Under the pieces are notes generated by a model. That model saw only the letters and a program-made list of their open reading frames with translations, did no database searches and was not told where the DNA came from. A stretch of 21,951 bases of DNA, taken from assembly GCF_000281045.1 (NCBI RefSeq), contig NW_008246073.1, forward strand, positions 1,028,624-1,050,574. The letters run 5' to 3'. This DNA comes from Saprolegnia diclina VS20 (Eukaryota; Oomycota; Saprolegniomycetes; Saprolegniales; Saprolegniaceae). Below, piece by piece: positions 1 to 7,004 of this stretch. The stretch's first letter is position 1; each line of letters begins with the position of its first letter. A program made the position numbers and the translations under genes.

Positions 1-148
1 GGAGTGCACCATCACTCAGCTCGCCCATCGCATTTTTCAAGTCGCACCGGGATCACATGCCCAGTGACAAAAACGCCGTTGCACTATCACGATTTTCGAC
101 TTTGCATCGTACTGAATGCCGGGCAGTATGCATAACCCAAGAACCGAG

Positions 149-201
149 CCAATGAGCGCGCCGCCTATCAGTCCCGCGCAGGGATTGTGCCATGTGATTG
201 G
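149..201 (+). promoter_or_regulatory. Upstream region of array gene 1: CCAAT, GCCGCCTATCAG, ATTGG
   Basis: A CCAAT box lies at 149-153, the 12-mer GCCGCCTATCAG at 160-171, and an inverted CCAAT box (ATTGG) at 197-201. The next ATG in frame with the gene is at 283. CCAAT boxes are classic NF-Y sites in eukaryotes. The 12-mer also occurs upstream of array gene 5 at the same distance from its ATG (123 nt), also just after a CCAAT box. The regulatory role is inferred from position and sharing only. Confidence 0.5.
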
Positions 202-282
202 TGGGTTGCGCGCCTCGCCCACTCTCGTGATGGACGCAAAAGTCGGCGAAATGGCGGCTTGGATCGACATGGCATTTATGAA

Positions 283-660
283 ATGGACACCTCAATGGCT
301 GCATCGTCGCTCGAGTGCCAATACTCGTACAAGCCGTGCTCGAACCCGCGCACGACCAAGCGCAACGGCAGCCTCCACCTCCTCTGCGAGTTTCACCGCC
401 AAAAAGCCAACCGGATCCAGCAAGTCTACACCAACAAGAAGCGCGCGCAGCGACACCACGCTGCGAACAAGACGACCCAGCAATTGTCGCTCAAGGACGA
501 GCCCGCGCTGCCGTTGAGTCCGGTGGAGCTCGCTGCGCACTGGGCATCGACCGACTTGTTCTCGTCGCTCTGGAGCGACGAGAGCTTTTCTCCGTGCTGG
601 AACGCTGGATCGCCCATCATGACGCACGAGGAAGTGGCCATTCTCAACGAGCTCTTTTAG
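283..660 (+). CDS. Small Cys/His-block protein, array gene 1 (125 aa)
   Basis: This is an unassigned small protein. The block begins at Cys 12 (base 316) with CQYSYKPC, continues R..KRNG..H.LCEFHR.KAN and ends in Y.NKKR. The spacing C-x6-C-x12-H-x2-C-x2-H suggests one zinc site, and the many Lys/Arg residues suggest nucleic-acid binding; both are inferences. The C-terminus is acidic and hydrophobic and ends THEEVAILNELF, a tail shared in pattern with genes 4 and 5 and resembling a short activation motif. I chose the ATG at 283, just after the CCAAT region, because the open frame further upstream has no ATG start and the resulting length (125 aa) equals that of gene 4. No intron is needed. It is the first of six same-strand paralogues. 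Confidence 0.8.
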   Translation: MDTSMAASSLECQYSYKPCSNPRTTKRNGSLHLLCEFHRQKANRIQQVYTNKKRAQRHHAANKTTQQLSLKDEPALPLSPVELAAHWASTDLFSSLWSDESFSPCWNAGSPIMTHEEVAILNELF

Positions 661-1121
661 CATCACCAATTCTCTCTCTGTGGGCGGCCGATCTGGCGCC
701 TTTACAACACCCAAGTTTATGTAACGTGATTAATTTACTGTTAGAAACGTGTTTTCCACACACGTGCATGTGTCTTTGGTGTAAATCACTGCATGGTGGC
801 AGTGCAACCAAGCTGGAAACAGCGAGCGCATCACCTCGCAAGAGAGCGGCCCCAAGCGAAGACGAGCGCGGTGGCCAATCGAGTCGCGTCGACGTTGCTC
901 AACGTCACGCGCGCACTGAACTTACTTGCGCTCGCACGCATGTATTCCACACGCCACAAAATGATTTTTCGAATTTTCACCGTGTGGAATCCCGTACCAA
1001 GCCAATGGGCAGCGTGCCATTGGCTTTTCTGCGCATTTCCCACACGTGCCACAGGTGCAATCTCATCTATCAGTCGCGTGCCACCACTGATCGGTGTGGC
1101 AAGCGCTGGCACAGAACCGAA
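661..1121. other. Intergenic region between array genes 1 and 2
   Basis: No coding feature is supported here. It contains CACGTG (G-box type) words near 760 and 1043, the CCAAT inverted repeat at 999-1026, an 11-mer GCATTTCCCAC at 1033-1043 that recurs upstream of array gene 4 (4540-4550), and CTATCAGTC at 1067-1075, which also occurs upstream of gene 1 (165-173). Confidence 0.5.
999..1026 (+). promoter_or_regulatory. Perfect inverted repeat around facing CCAAT boxes, upstream of array gene 2
   Basis: AAGCCAATGG (999-1008) faces its exact reverse complement CCATTGGCTT (1017-1026) across 8 nt. Each arm contains a CCAAT box. The repeat centre is about 110 nt before the ATG at 1122. It could be a paired NF-Y site or a dyad for a dimeric factor. 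It is too short and unflanked to suggest a transposon. Confidence 0.55.
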
Positions 1122-1580
1122 ATGGACGCCAAGACCGAGTGCCAATACTCGTACAAGCCGTGCTCGAACCCGCGTACGACCAAGCGCAACGGCGCGCCGC
1201 ACCTCCTCTGCGAGTACCACCGCAAGAAGGCGAACGCGATCCAGCGGGTCTACGCGCAGAAGAAGCGGCTCCAGAAGCAAGCCGCGAGCGCCAGCCACCG
1301 CCACAGCACCCAGCCTCCGGGCACCGAGTACGCGATGCAGTCGACGCACACGCGCCACCACATTGCGATGCCGCAGTACCTCGAGCCGTCGTACCACAAT
1401 CGGGCCAACGTCCAGTTTGACCCGCGAGGAGGAGGCGTCTCGATGGCGCTGCCCCGCCTCATGTACCCGCCTGTCGCCGACAATGGCTTTGGGTATCTTA
1501 CAGCGCTTTTGCGAGACGACCTGCGTGGCGAGAAGAGTCCGCACCACCACCACAGCACCCACCACGGACGGCTGCCGTAG
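1122..1580 (+). CDS. Small Cys/His-block protein, array gene 2 (152 aa)
   Basis: This has the same block as gene 1, starting at Cys 7 (base 1140), with all five Cys/His positions kept. Over the first 54 nt of the block it differs from gene 1 by one base, although the proteins diverge completely after the basic tail. The remainder has a histidine- and glutamine-containing middle, a short LTALLRDDL stretch near the C-terminus (compare LTALLFDD in gene 5), and a final histidine-rich segment (HHHH). It lacks the EE..IL.ELF tail of genes 1, 4 and 5. The ATG at 1122 is chosen because it precedes the block closely, as in the paralogues. The open frame runs far upstream through the intergenic region without good start context. 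The function is unknown; a zinc-binding regulator is an inference. Confidence 0.78.
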   Translation: MDAKTECQYSYKPCSNPRTTKRNGAPHLLCEYHRKKANAIQRVYAQKKRLQKQAASASHRHSTQPPGTEYAMQSTHTRHHIAMPQYLEPSYHNRANVQFDPRGGGVSMALPRLMYPPVADNGFGYLTALLRDDLRGEKSPHHHHSTHHGRLP

Positions 1581-1607
1581 TTAGTTGTCGAGCCCTAACG
1601 TACACTC

Positions 1608-1766
1608 TTATCCTGCATCTTCCATTTGCTTGCTTGTATCAACATGCCACGTGGTGGTGCCAACAAAGTTGCGAGTTGAGATTTGCTGGGTCCCGTTATC
1701 GGTGGAACGCCAGAGAGCCTCGATGCCAATGCTCACAAGGATGAACAGGACAACGTACACCGACAT
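1608..1766 (-). pseudogene. Possible remnant of a membrane-protein gene (weak)
   Basis: The minus-strand frame begins MSVYVVLFILVSIGIEALW, a convincing single membrane span followed by a polar tail, and stops after 52 residues. The frame is open a few codons upstream (QTFLI) before a stop, and nothing recognisable precedes it. It could be a decayed exon of a transporter gene or chance. I do not recognise a family. Confidence 0.2.
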
Positions 1767-2181
1767 GATCAAGAAGGTCTGTGGACGTTAGACTGTTGAC
1801 GGCCCGTCGTGGCATTGTTGAGGATCCACAAGCTGATCGCATGTGATCGGTGGCACTCGGAAGCTCCAGCTGGAAACACGCAGCCTGCATGGCGGCGTTA
1901 TCGCTACTGCGATCGAATTCGCACCGTGAGCTTGAAAAAGTGGGCAGGCAGAGCGGGCAGAGACTTGGCCAGTGGCTGGCTCCACTGCGTCGTCGCCAGT
2001 GGCCATCCTACTGTGTGAAGCAATCGAATCGATCTAAACTCTGACTAGCGCCACGGGTCCCTCCAGCGGGTACCCTATTTTCGATAACGGGCACATCGCA
2101 GGGTCGCATTTTTCACCGTTTTATCGTACGCCCCCCAAAGAAAAGACGTTTCTTGGACCCACCCCCGTAGCGTCGCTGACG

Positions 2182-2222
2182 CCAATCAAAAAGAACTATC
2201 ACCACGGCCTGTCTCCAATTGG
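2182..2222 (+). promoter_or_regulatory. Upstream region of array gene 3: CCAAT, CTATCA, CCAATTGG
   Basis: A CCAAT box lies at 2182-2186, CTATCA at 2196-2201, and the palindrome CCAATTGG (two overlapping facing CCAAT boxes) at 2215-2222, 46 nt before the ATG. The elements match those upstream of genes 1, 2 and 5. Confidence 0.45.
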
Positions 2223-2267
2223 CTGGCCCTTCTGCCATGCTTCTGCTGATATTCCATCAGTTGCGCC

Positions 2268-2999
2268 ATGGCCCCCAAGCCCCGCCGGACCGTGAGCACG
2301 CTCCCGTGGCAGTGCCAGTACACGTACAAGCCGTGCTTTGAGCGGCGCGCGACCAAGCGCAACGGCGAGCTCCACTCGCTCTGCGAGACGCACCGCAACA
2401 AGGCCAACGCGCTCCAACGGGCGTATGCCAAGAAGGACCGCGACGCGACCGAGAGCGAGAGCGGCGAATCGTCGTCGCCGACGCCGCCCGAGCCGCAGCA
2501 CCAGTGCCAGTACACATACAAGCCGTGCTTCCAGCCGCGTGCGACCAAGCGCAACGGCGAGCTCCACTCGCTCTGCGAATTCCACCGCACCAAGGCCAAC
2601 GCGCTCCAGCAAGCGTACGCGCAAAAGAAGCGCCTCAAGCGCCTCAGCGAGGCGTCGCCGGCACCAATCAATCCGCTTCCCAACAAGCGGCTCTGCATTG
2701 GCAACCTCCTCGCGGCCGACGCGCGTGCGTTCCCGCAGCCGCCACACTACCTCCCGCCGCCGCCACCGACCTACCACGCGCCACCGCCGCCTTCCAGCTT
2801 TGTGTCGCCGATGCTGCGGGGGGCACCTGGCCGGCCGACCGTGCTGCCACCGCTGCGCTCGCTCCACGCGACGCATAGCTTTCTGCAGCCGCCGCCGCGC
2901 CCGCCGACCGAGCTTTATGCGCCGCCGTACGATGGCCGGTACTATCATGACGGGCGGTACCCGGATCAATCTTGGGGCGACCGAGGACCGCAGCCGTAG
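2268..2999 (+). CDS. Two-block Cys/His protein with proline-rich tail, array gene 3 (243 aa)
   Basis: This is the only member with two blocks: residues about 16-58 (CQYTYKPCFERRATKRNG...) and 80-122 (CQYTYKPCFQPRATKRNG...), joined by an acidic, serine-rich linker of about 21 residues. All Cys/His positions of C-x6-C-x12-H-x2-C-x2-H are intact in both. The first block has KKDR in place of the usual KKR tail. From about residue 150 the protein is rich in proline, tyrosine and histidine (PPPPPTYHAPPPP), likely disordered, and it lacks the acidic tail of its relatives. The start has strong context (gccATGG) and no in-frame alternative. The two blocks resemble each other more than any other array block, which points to internal duplication. 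Function unknown. Confidence 0.82.
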   Translation: MAPKPRRTVSTLPWQCQYTYKPCFERRATKRNGELHSLCETHRNKANALQRAYAKKDRDATESESGESSSPTPPEPQHQCQYTYKPCFQPRATKRNGELHSLCEFHRTKANALQQAYAQKKRLKRLSEASPAPINPLPNKRLCIGNLLAADARAFPQPPHYLPPPPPTYHAPPPPSSFVSPMLRGAPGRPTVLPPLRSLHATHSFLQPPPRPPTELYAPPYDGRYYHDGRYPDQSWGDRGPQP

Positions 3000-3229
3000 C
3001 GAGTTACACCACCGTAGGATTTGTTGGTTATTTATGTAAGAGAACCCGGTGCCTATGCACAACTGCTCGATGGCCACGAGGCGGCGCGCCGAGGGGACGC
3101 CTTTAGGGTGAGTGTTGAGAAATGCATCTCCGACCGTCGGCGTTGCACACGTCGCAGCATGGTGACGAAGCGAGATGATCGCGGTGCCATGACCGGAAAC
3201 AAGTCAAAAAGACAAATGGCATTTCCAAG

Positions 3230-3726
3230 CAAATAATAGCACGAGTGTGCTTGGAGCGCTCAACTACTAATGGGTCATACCTGTACGCTAGTTCGTCTGC
3301 CGACGCCGAGAATGCAGCGAACAAGCTATTCAACGATACACCGGTTCACGGATTCCAAATACTCTTACAGCTTGCCTACGTTTGCTATCGACGTTTGACA
3401 ATACTGCCAACGGCCACAGCAAAAGCTAAGCCGTCGGCCAATGCTTGGAGGCGCGAACGCTTCGACCGAATTTTGCGCGAATCGCTTAGCCCAAACGCCC
3501 AAGTCACTGACCATCAAGGACGCGACACTCGTCAGCATGCGCGACCGGTCGATGTGATGAGCGCTGCAATCGGTTTGGAGTAGAAGCACGAGTAGCGAAA
3601 GACGAGACAACCATACATCGAGTTGGCCGTCCGCTTGATGGCGCGCTCGCGGATGTCAAGCCTCACTGCCTCATTGCTATCGAGGTTCAATGCCGGCGAA
3701 GGGAGCTGACGAAGGGGAGATCCTTT
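3230..3726 (-). pseudogene. POLA1-like: Decayed fragment of DNA polymerase alpha catalytic subunit gene
   Basis: Read on the minus strand, 3541-3660 encodes LDIRERAIKR followed by TANSMYGCLVFRYSCFYSKP and IAALITSTGR. This matches the invariant family-B motif of Pol alpha (KLTANSMYGCLGFS.SRFYAKPLAALIT.KGRE) and not that of Pol delta or zeta. After TGR the frame is broken. Weaker matches continue in other frames: AVGSIVKRR near 3420, and YDPLVVERSKHT near 3245-3285, which resembles the KKYAALVVE region of Pol alpha. The aspartate motif YGDTDS expected between them is not readable. Upstream (3661-3726) similarity fades. It is a short piece (about 165 codons' worth) of a protein of well over 1,000 residues, so this is a dead duplicate and the working gene must be elsewhere. 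Several frame breaks suggest considerable age. Confidence 0.8.
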
Positions 3727-4586
3727 CTCATCATGTATTTTGGATGAATAAAAACGCATCAAAACAAGCAATCTTTGTTGGCGGCGTGAGTCTACAATGA
3801 AATATGATAGAAACTGAATGTTCTCTACAGCTGGAAGATGACGACAGTGAGTAAGTGCTGTAGACATCAAGGCTCTTCCTCGCGACGATTACGACGGATC
3901 CAACAACAACGACGTTTGTAAGTTATATCGCACGGCGATTGTGTGTCGACCGCACACTCAAGGACGAGTCTTTCGTTCCCAACCTTTCTCCCTCGCCTCG
4001 ACAGCTAATCTGGTCACTGCCCATGCCTGCAGCGTTCTGCGTCTCCAAGTACGACTCGTCGATCAAGATCTCGCTTTCTCCGCAAAGAACTCAACGCGGA
4101 CTCTATAAGATCTCGGGTTTGTGACCGGACCCATTTCAAGTTGGCACTGCATGGCACGGGTTTTAGCAGCGTGGCTACTCGCTTACGTGCTGCTGCGATA
4201 CAGGAGGCTTTGTGATACAGCGTTGGTTTCTACCAAGTATACGACGGTGGATTTACACAGCAGGCGGAGTCCAAATGGTGGAGGCCCTCTGTTGGCTCCA
4301 ACGTCGTCGTCGTCGTCGAAAAGCCCCATTGGCTGTCACTGCTACCTCGGTTCGAGACGCTATGATAGATGCATGCGTCGCAGCACCAGTCGCGTTCCCT
4401 CCCACGCTTATGGCACAAACGCAGCGCAACCGACGAATCAAAGGCGTTCTATCATACGCAGCGCGCCGGATCGGCAAAGCGGATTTGCTGCCACCCAGAT
4501 TGCCGACGTGTGTGTTTCAAGTGTTCTCTGCTCACTTTGGCATTTCCCACGAGACGCACACATCGATAAAGCGACGTAGTACCAGC
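3727..4586. other. Intergenic region before array gene 4
   Basis: No gene is supported. There is a short GTC microsatellite at about 4301-4318. CTATCA occurs at 4449-4454, and GCATTTCCCAC at 4540-4550, 47 nt before the gene 4 ATG and shared with the gene 2 upstream region. The stretch 3000-3229 on the other side of the pseudogene also shows nothing recognisable. Confidence 0.4.
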
Positions 4587-4964
4587 ATGAGCGACGACTC
4601 GCAGCACCACGACCAACTGTGCCAATACTCGTACAAGCCGTGCCCGAACTTACGCACGACCAAGCGCAACGGCAGCCTCCATTTGCTCTGCGAATTCCAC
4701 CGCCAAAAAGCCAACGCGGTCCAAAACACATACGCCGCCAACAAGAAGCGTGCCCGGTCGTCGCCCGCTGGCGCGCTCAAGGCCAAGCGAACGCGCCTCA
4801 CGGAGCGCGTGGCCCGGCCTCGGAGCTGCGAAGACGACTACATGCTTGCGCCCCACTCTCTTGACAATAGCCTCTTGGGGCTCTTTGACCCGCTCGAGTG
4901 CCATGCCTCGCCGTCGGTCGAACTCACCATCGACGAATACATCTTACTACATGAGATTTTTTGA
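4587..4964 (+). CDS. Small Cys/His-block protein, array gene 4 (125 aa)
   Basis: The block starts at Cys 12 (CQYSYKPCPNLRTTKRNG) and keeps every Cys/His position, with one extra residue before the final KKR. The layout is that of gene 1: the same length (125 aa), the block at the same place, a basic middle, then an acidic tail ending TIDEYILLHEIF directly before the stop. A DNSLLGLFD stretch earlier in the tail also parallels gene 1 (STDLFSSLW). The ATG at 4587 gives a compact N-terminus rich in Asp, Gln and His. The upstream frame lacks a better start. Genes 1 and 4 are probably the least altered pair of the array. Function unknown; a small transcription activator is an inference. Confidence 0.82.
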   Translation: MSDDSQHHDQLCQYSYKPCPNLRTTKRNGSLHLLCEFHRQKANAVQNTYAANKKRARSSPAGALKAKRTRLTERVARPRSCEDDYMLAPHSLDNSLLGLFDPLECHASPSVELTIDEYILLHEIF

Positions 4965-5476
4965 AATGAAAGAGAATACAAACGTAAGATAGAGTGCTAT
5001 CGGAAGAAAGACATGCGATTAGTGCAGGTATCTCGGACTGTGTCCATTGCGCTTTTTGTGTAGGGATCAAAACTAATGAATACATTGGTCGAGAAATCGA
5101 CGCTAACTCGAATTTCAGTTTTCGATTCGGCAGCGGCAAGGGTTTTTGCGATGCGCGCGTCGGGCTGCATGTTCACGCGACACACAGTACATTTCACCAA
5201 CAATGAGAAACAGCTCCGGTGCCATCCTCGAATACATGCTACTATTAATAGTAGTCCTTTTCGACTCTTATACGATGACAAGAGGTATCCAAAATACTGC
5301 ATATTGAATCTGGTCATCTGGTGCTGAATCCAGCATCACTGCACCAATCCGAGGCCGCCTATCAGATTTTCTGGCTGCGGATTGGTGCAATGCGATGCAA
5401 GGTGGGACCAGGGTTCGGACCATGGCGCGAAATTCGCTGGCGCCAGAATGATACCACGTGCAAGCCCATTTTGGAA
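4965..5476. other. Intergenic region between array genes 4 and 5
   Basis: No coding feature is supported. It contains the 12-bp inverted repeat at 5340-5389 and a CACGTG word at about 5456. Confidence 0.45.
5340..5389 (+). promoter_or_regulatory. 12-bp inverted repeat with CCAAT boxes, upstream of array gene 5
   Basis: TGCACCAATCCG (5340-5351) faces its exact reverse complement CGGATTGGTGCA (5378-5389) across 26 nt. Both arms carry a CCAAT box. Between them lies GCCGCCTATCAG (5354-5365), the 12-mer also seen upstream of gene 1, here again 123 nt before the ATG. The architecture suggests a paired CCAAT/GATA-like module. Confidence 0.55.
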
Positions 5477-5824
5477 ATGGAGCCGGCGACGACGCACTGC
5501 CAGTACTCGTACAAGGTGTGCACGCTCCCCCGCTCTCAAAAGCGCAACGGGAGCCTGCACCAGCTCTGCGAATTCCACCGCCAAAAAGCCAACCGGATCC
5601 AGCAAGCGTACACCAACAAGAAGCGCGCGCTCAAGGTGCAGCGCGACATTGAGCCCGTGCCGTTTATGGCCACAGGAGCTGCCGTCGCGAGCGACCGAGT
5701 GGATCTTCTAACCGCCTTGTTGTTCGACGACTCCGACGACGCATGGGCGTCAGAGGAAGCGCTGGTCATGACGCCGGACGAAACCCGCATTTTGTACGAG
5801 CTCCTCCATAGCACGCCAGTCTAA
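5477..5824 (+). CDS. Small Cys/His-block protein, array gene 5 (115 aa)
   Basis: The block starts at Cys 8 (CQYSYKVCTLPRSQKRNG) with all Cys/His positions kept. The second half of the block is nearly the same DNA as gene 1; 31 nt at 5576-5606 equal 394-424. The C-terminal half is acidic, with LLTALLFDDSDD followed by MTPDETRILYELL close to the end, matching the tail pattern of genes 1 and 4 with six extra residues after it. The ATG at 5477 lies 123 nt after the start of the shared 12-mer. The frame is open upstream but has no well-placed start. There is no intron. Function unknown. Confidence 0.8.
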   Translation: MEPATTHCQYSYKVCTLPRSQKRNGSLHQLCEFHRQKANRIQQAYTNKKRALKVQRDIEPVPFMATGAAVASDRVDLLTALLFDDSDDAWASEEALVMTPDETRILYELLHSTPV

Positions 5825-6404
5825 TTTATAAAATGCTCTGTCCGATTCGACACATATGATCCTTGACTTTGATGCGAGCGATTGAGAGCTCTAGTAATAT
5901 ACACAATGTAGTTTGATTTCGCTGGATAACTGCTAGGGTAACTTAGCTAAATATTTTTATTCGCCCTTGCTTACAATTTCTCTACATTTCCATTTTGCGT
6001 CCACACCAAACATGCGTCCAAGGACGTCTTCCAGTACAATGGATGGACCCGCCAAGTACTATATCATTGTACTTGGCGGATGAACACGCACAGCGATGCC
6101 ACGAAGAATCTTGACTCGTACTGAGTATGTAATTCGTTTGTTGTTGTTATTGAAGTGCAGGACGTAATTCATGTCCTACTTGTTAGCACGTCTGGCTACA
6201 AGGTACGTGGCCGCTTACTTGTGATGGATCCCACTCTGGTGCATTGAATACTTGTTCAGCGGGCCGGAACGTGCAAGCAGCTGAATGTCGCCGCGTATGA
6301 ATAACCTTGTGGAATTCCTAGTGTAGTCACCCACCTATCACACATCTCGCGTCATTTCATGCCGACCATGGGCGGGCGCCCAAATATTTGCTCCTTTGCG
6401 GCGC
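5825..6404. other. Intergenic region between array genes 5 and 6
   Basis: No gene is supported. It holds the overlapping hairpins at 6033-6079 and CTATCA at 6335-6340. The first 150 nt are AT-rich and probably include the 3' end of gene 5. Confidence 0.45.
6033..6079. repeat. Two overlapping, mutually exclusive perfect hairpins
   Basis: CCGCCAAGTAC (6049-6059) pairs perfectly with GTACTTGGCGG (6069-6079) over 11 bp with a 9-nt loop. AGTACAATG (6033-6041) pairs perfectly with CATTGTACT (6065-6073) over 9 bp. The second stem uses bases 6065-6073, which overlap the first stem's right arm, so both cannot form together. The repeat lies about 210 nt after the gene 5 stop and about 340 nt before gene 6. 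Confidence 0.5.
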
Positions 6405-6422
6405 ATGGAGCTTAGTGTTGAA

Positions 6423-6893
6423 ATGGCACGCCGCAAAGCCGAGGCCGCCCCGACGTGCCAGTACACGTACAAGGTGTGCACCAATATCCGCTCGACCAAG
6501 CGCAACGGCAGCCTCCACCTCCTTTGTGACTACCACCGCAAAAAAGCCAACGCGATCCAGCGTGCGTATGCCAACAAGAAGCGGCAGCAGCAACCATCAC
6601 GAGTGGCTCCAGTCGCTGAGAGCAACGAGACCCCGCAAGCGATGACGACACCGCCGACAACAACACGGCGAGGATCCGCTCGAACGACCGACGACACGCA
6701 ACCACCAGCTGCAGCAACACCCTGCGGCTCGGAGCTGGCCAAGACAAAGAAGAACCCGAAGAAGGAACCGGAGCCCACGATTGCGTTTACGAGCGTCTTG
6801 GACACGTTGGTGCCACCGTCGTTTCCGACCGAGGAGCCACCGCCCGAGTACCCGATGTGGGAGTACCTCGAGACGATTTTGTTTGAAACCTAA
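6423..6893 (+). CDS. Small Cys/His-block protein, array gene 6 (156 aa)
   Basis: The block starts at Cys 12 (CQYTYKVCTNIRSTKRNG) and reads on to LLCDYHRKKAN and YANKKR; all Cys/His positions are present. A long threonine-, proline- and alanine-rich, probably disordered middle follows. The tail is acidic and hydrophobic (EPTIAFTSVLDTLVPP..., then PPPEYPMWEYLETILFET at the end), comparable in character but not in exact sequence to the tails of genes 1, 4 and 5. An ATG at 6405 would add six residues. I prefer 6423 because its context (gaaATGG) matches the starts of genes 1, 2 and 5. It is the last member of the array and converges with the MFS gene across about 110 nt. Function unknown. Confidence 0.8.
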   Translation: MARRKAEAAPTCQYTYKVCTNIRSTKRNGSLHLLCDYHRKKANAIQRAYANKKRQQQPSRVAPVAESNETPQAMTTPPTTTRRGSARTTDDTQPPAAATPCGSELAKTKKNPKKEPEPTIAFTSVLDTLVPPSFPTEEPPPEYPMWEYLETILFET

Positions 6894-7004
6894 TCGTCGT
6901 CAGTCGCATCACGACGAGCGGAAGTGTACTTCCCATACATATGTATTATAAACAGTAGTGTTATCATGTCCAGTCAACAAAGCACGCCGGTGTGACTGTC
7001 GGGT

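Larger units (their letters stand above)
1581..2267. other. Intergenic region between array genes 2 and 3
   Basis: There is no certain gene. On the minus strand, 1608-1766 reads as a 52-residue frame with one strongly hydrophobic segment (listed separately). The last 90 nt form the upstream region of gene 3. Confidence 0.4.

Noticed and set aside
37-270. 77-residue minus-strand frame with a Gly-rich hydrophobic stretch
   Set aside because: It overlaps the CCAAT/CTATCA region of array gene 1, has no family resemblance and is short enough to be chance.
315-1121. Long open frame upstream of and joined to array gene 2
   Set aside because: It runs antisense-like through gene 1 in another frame, lacks a plausible start and has random composition; the ATG at 1122 fits the paralogues.
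4301-4318. GTC microsatellite
   Set aside because: Short simple repeat of a kind common in GC-rich genomes, with no sign of function.
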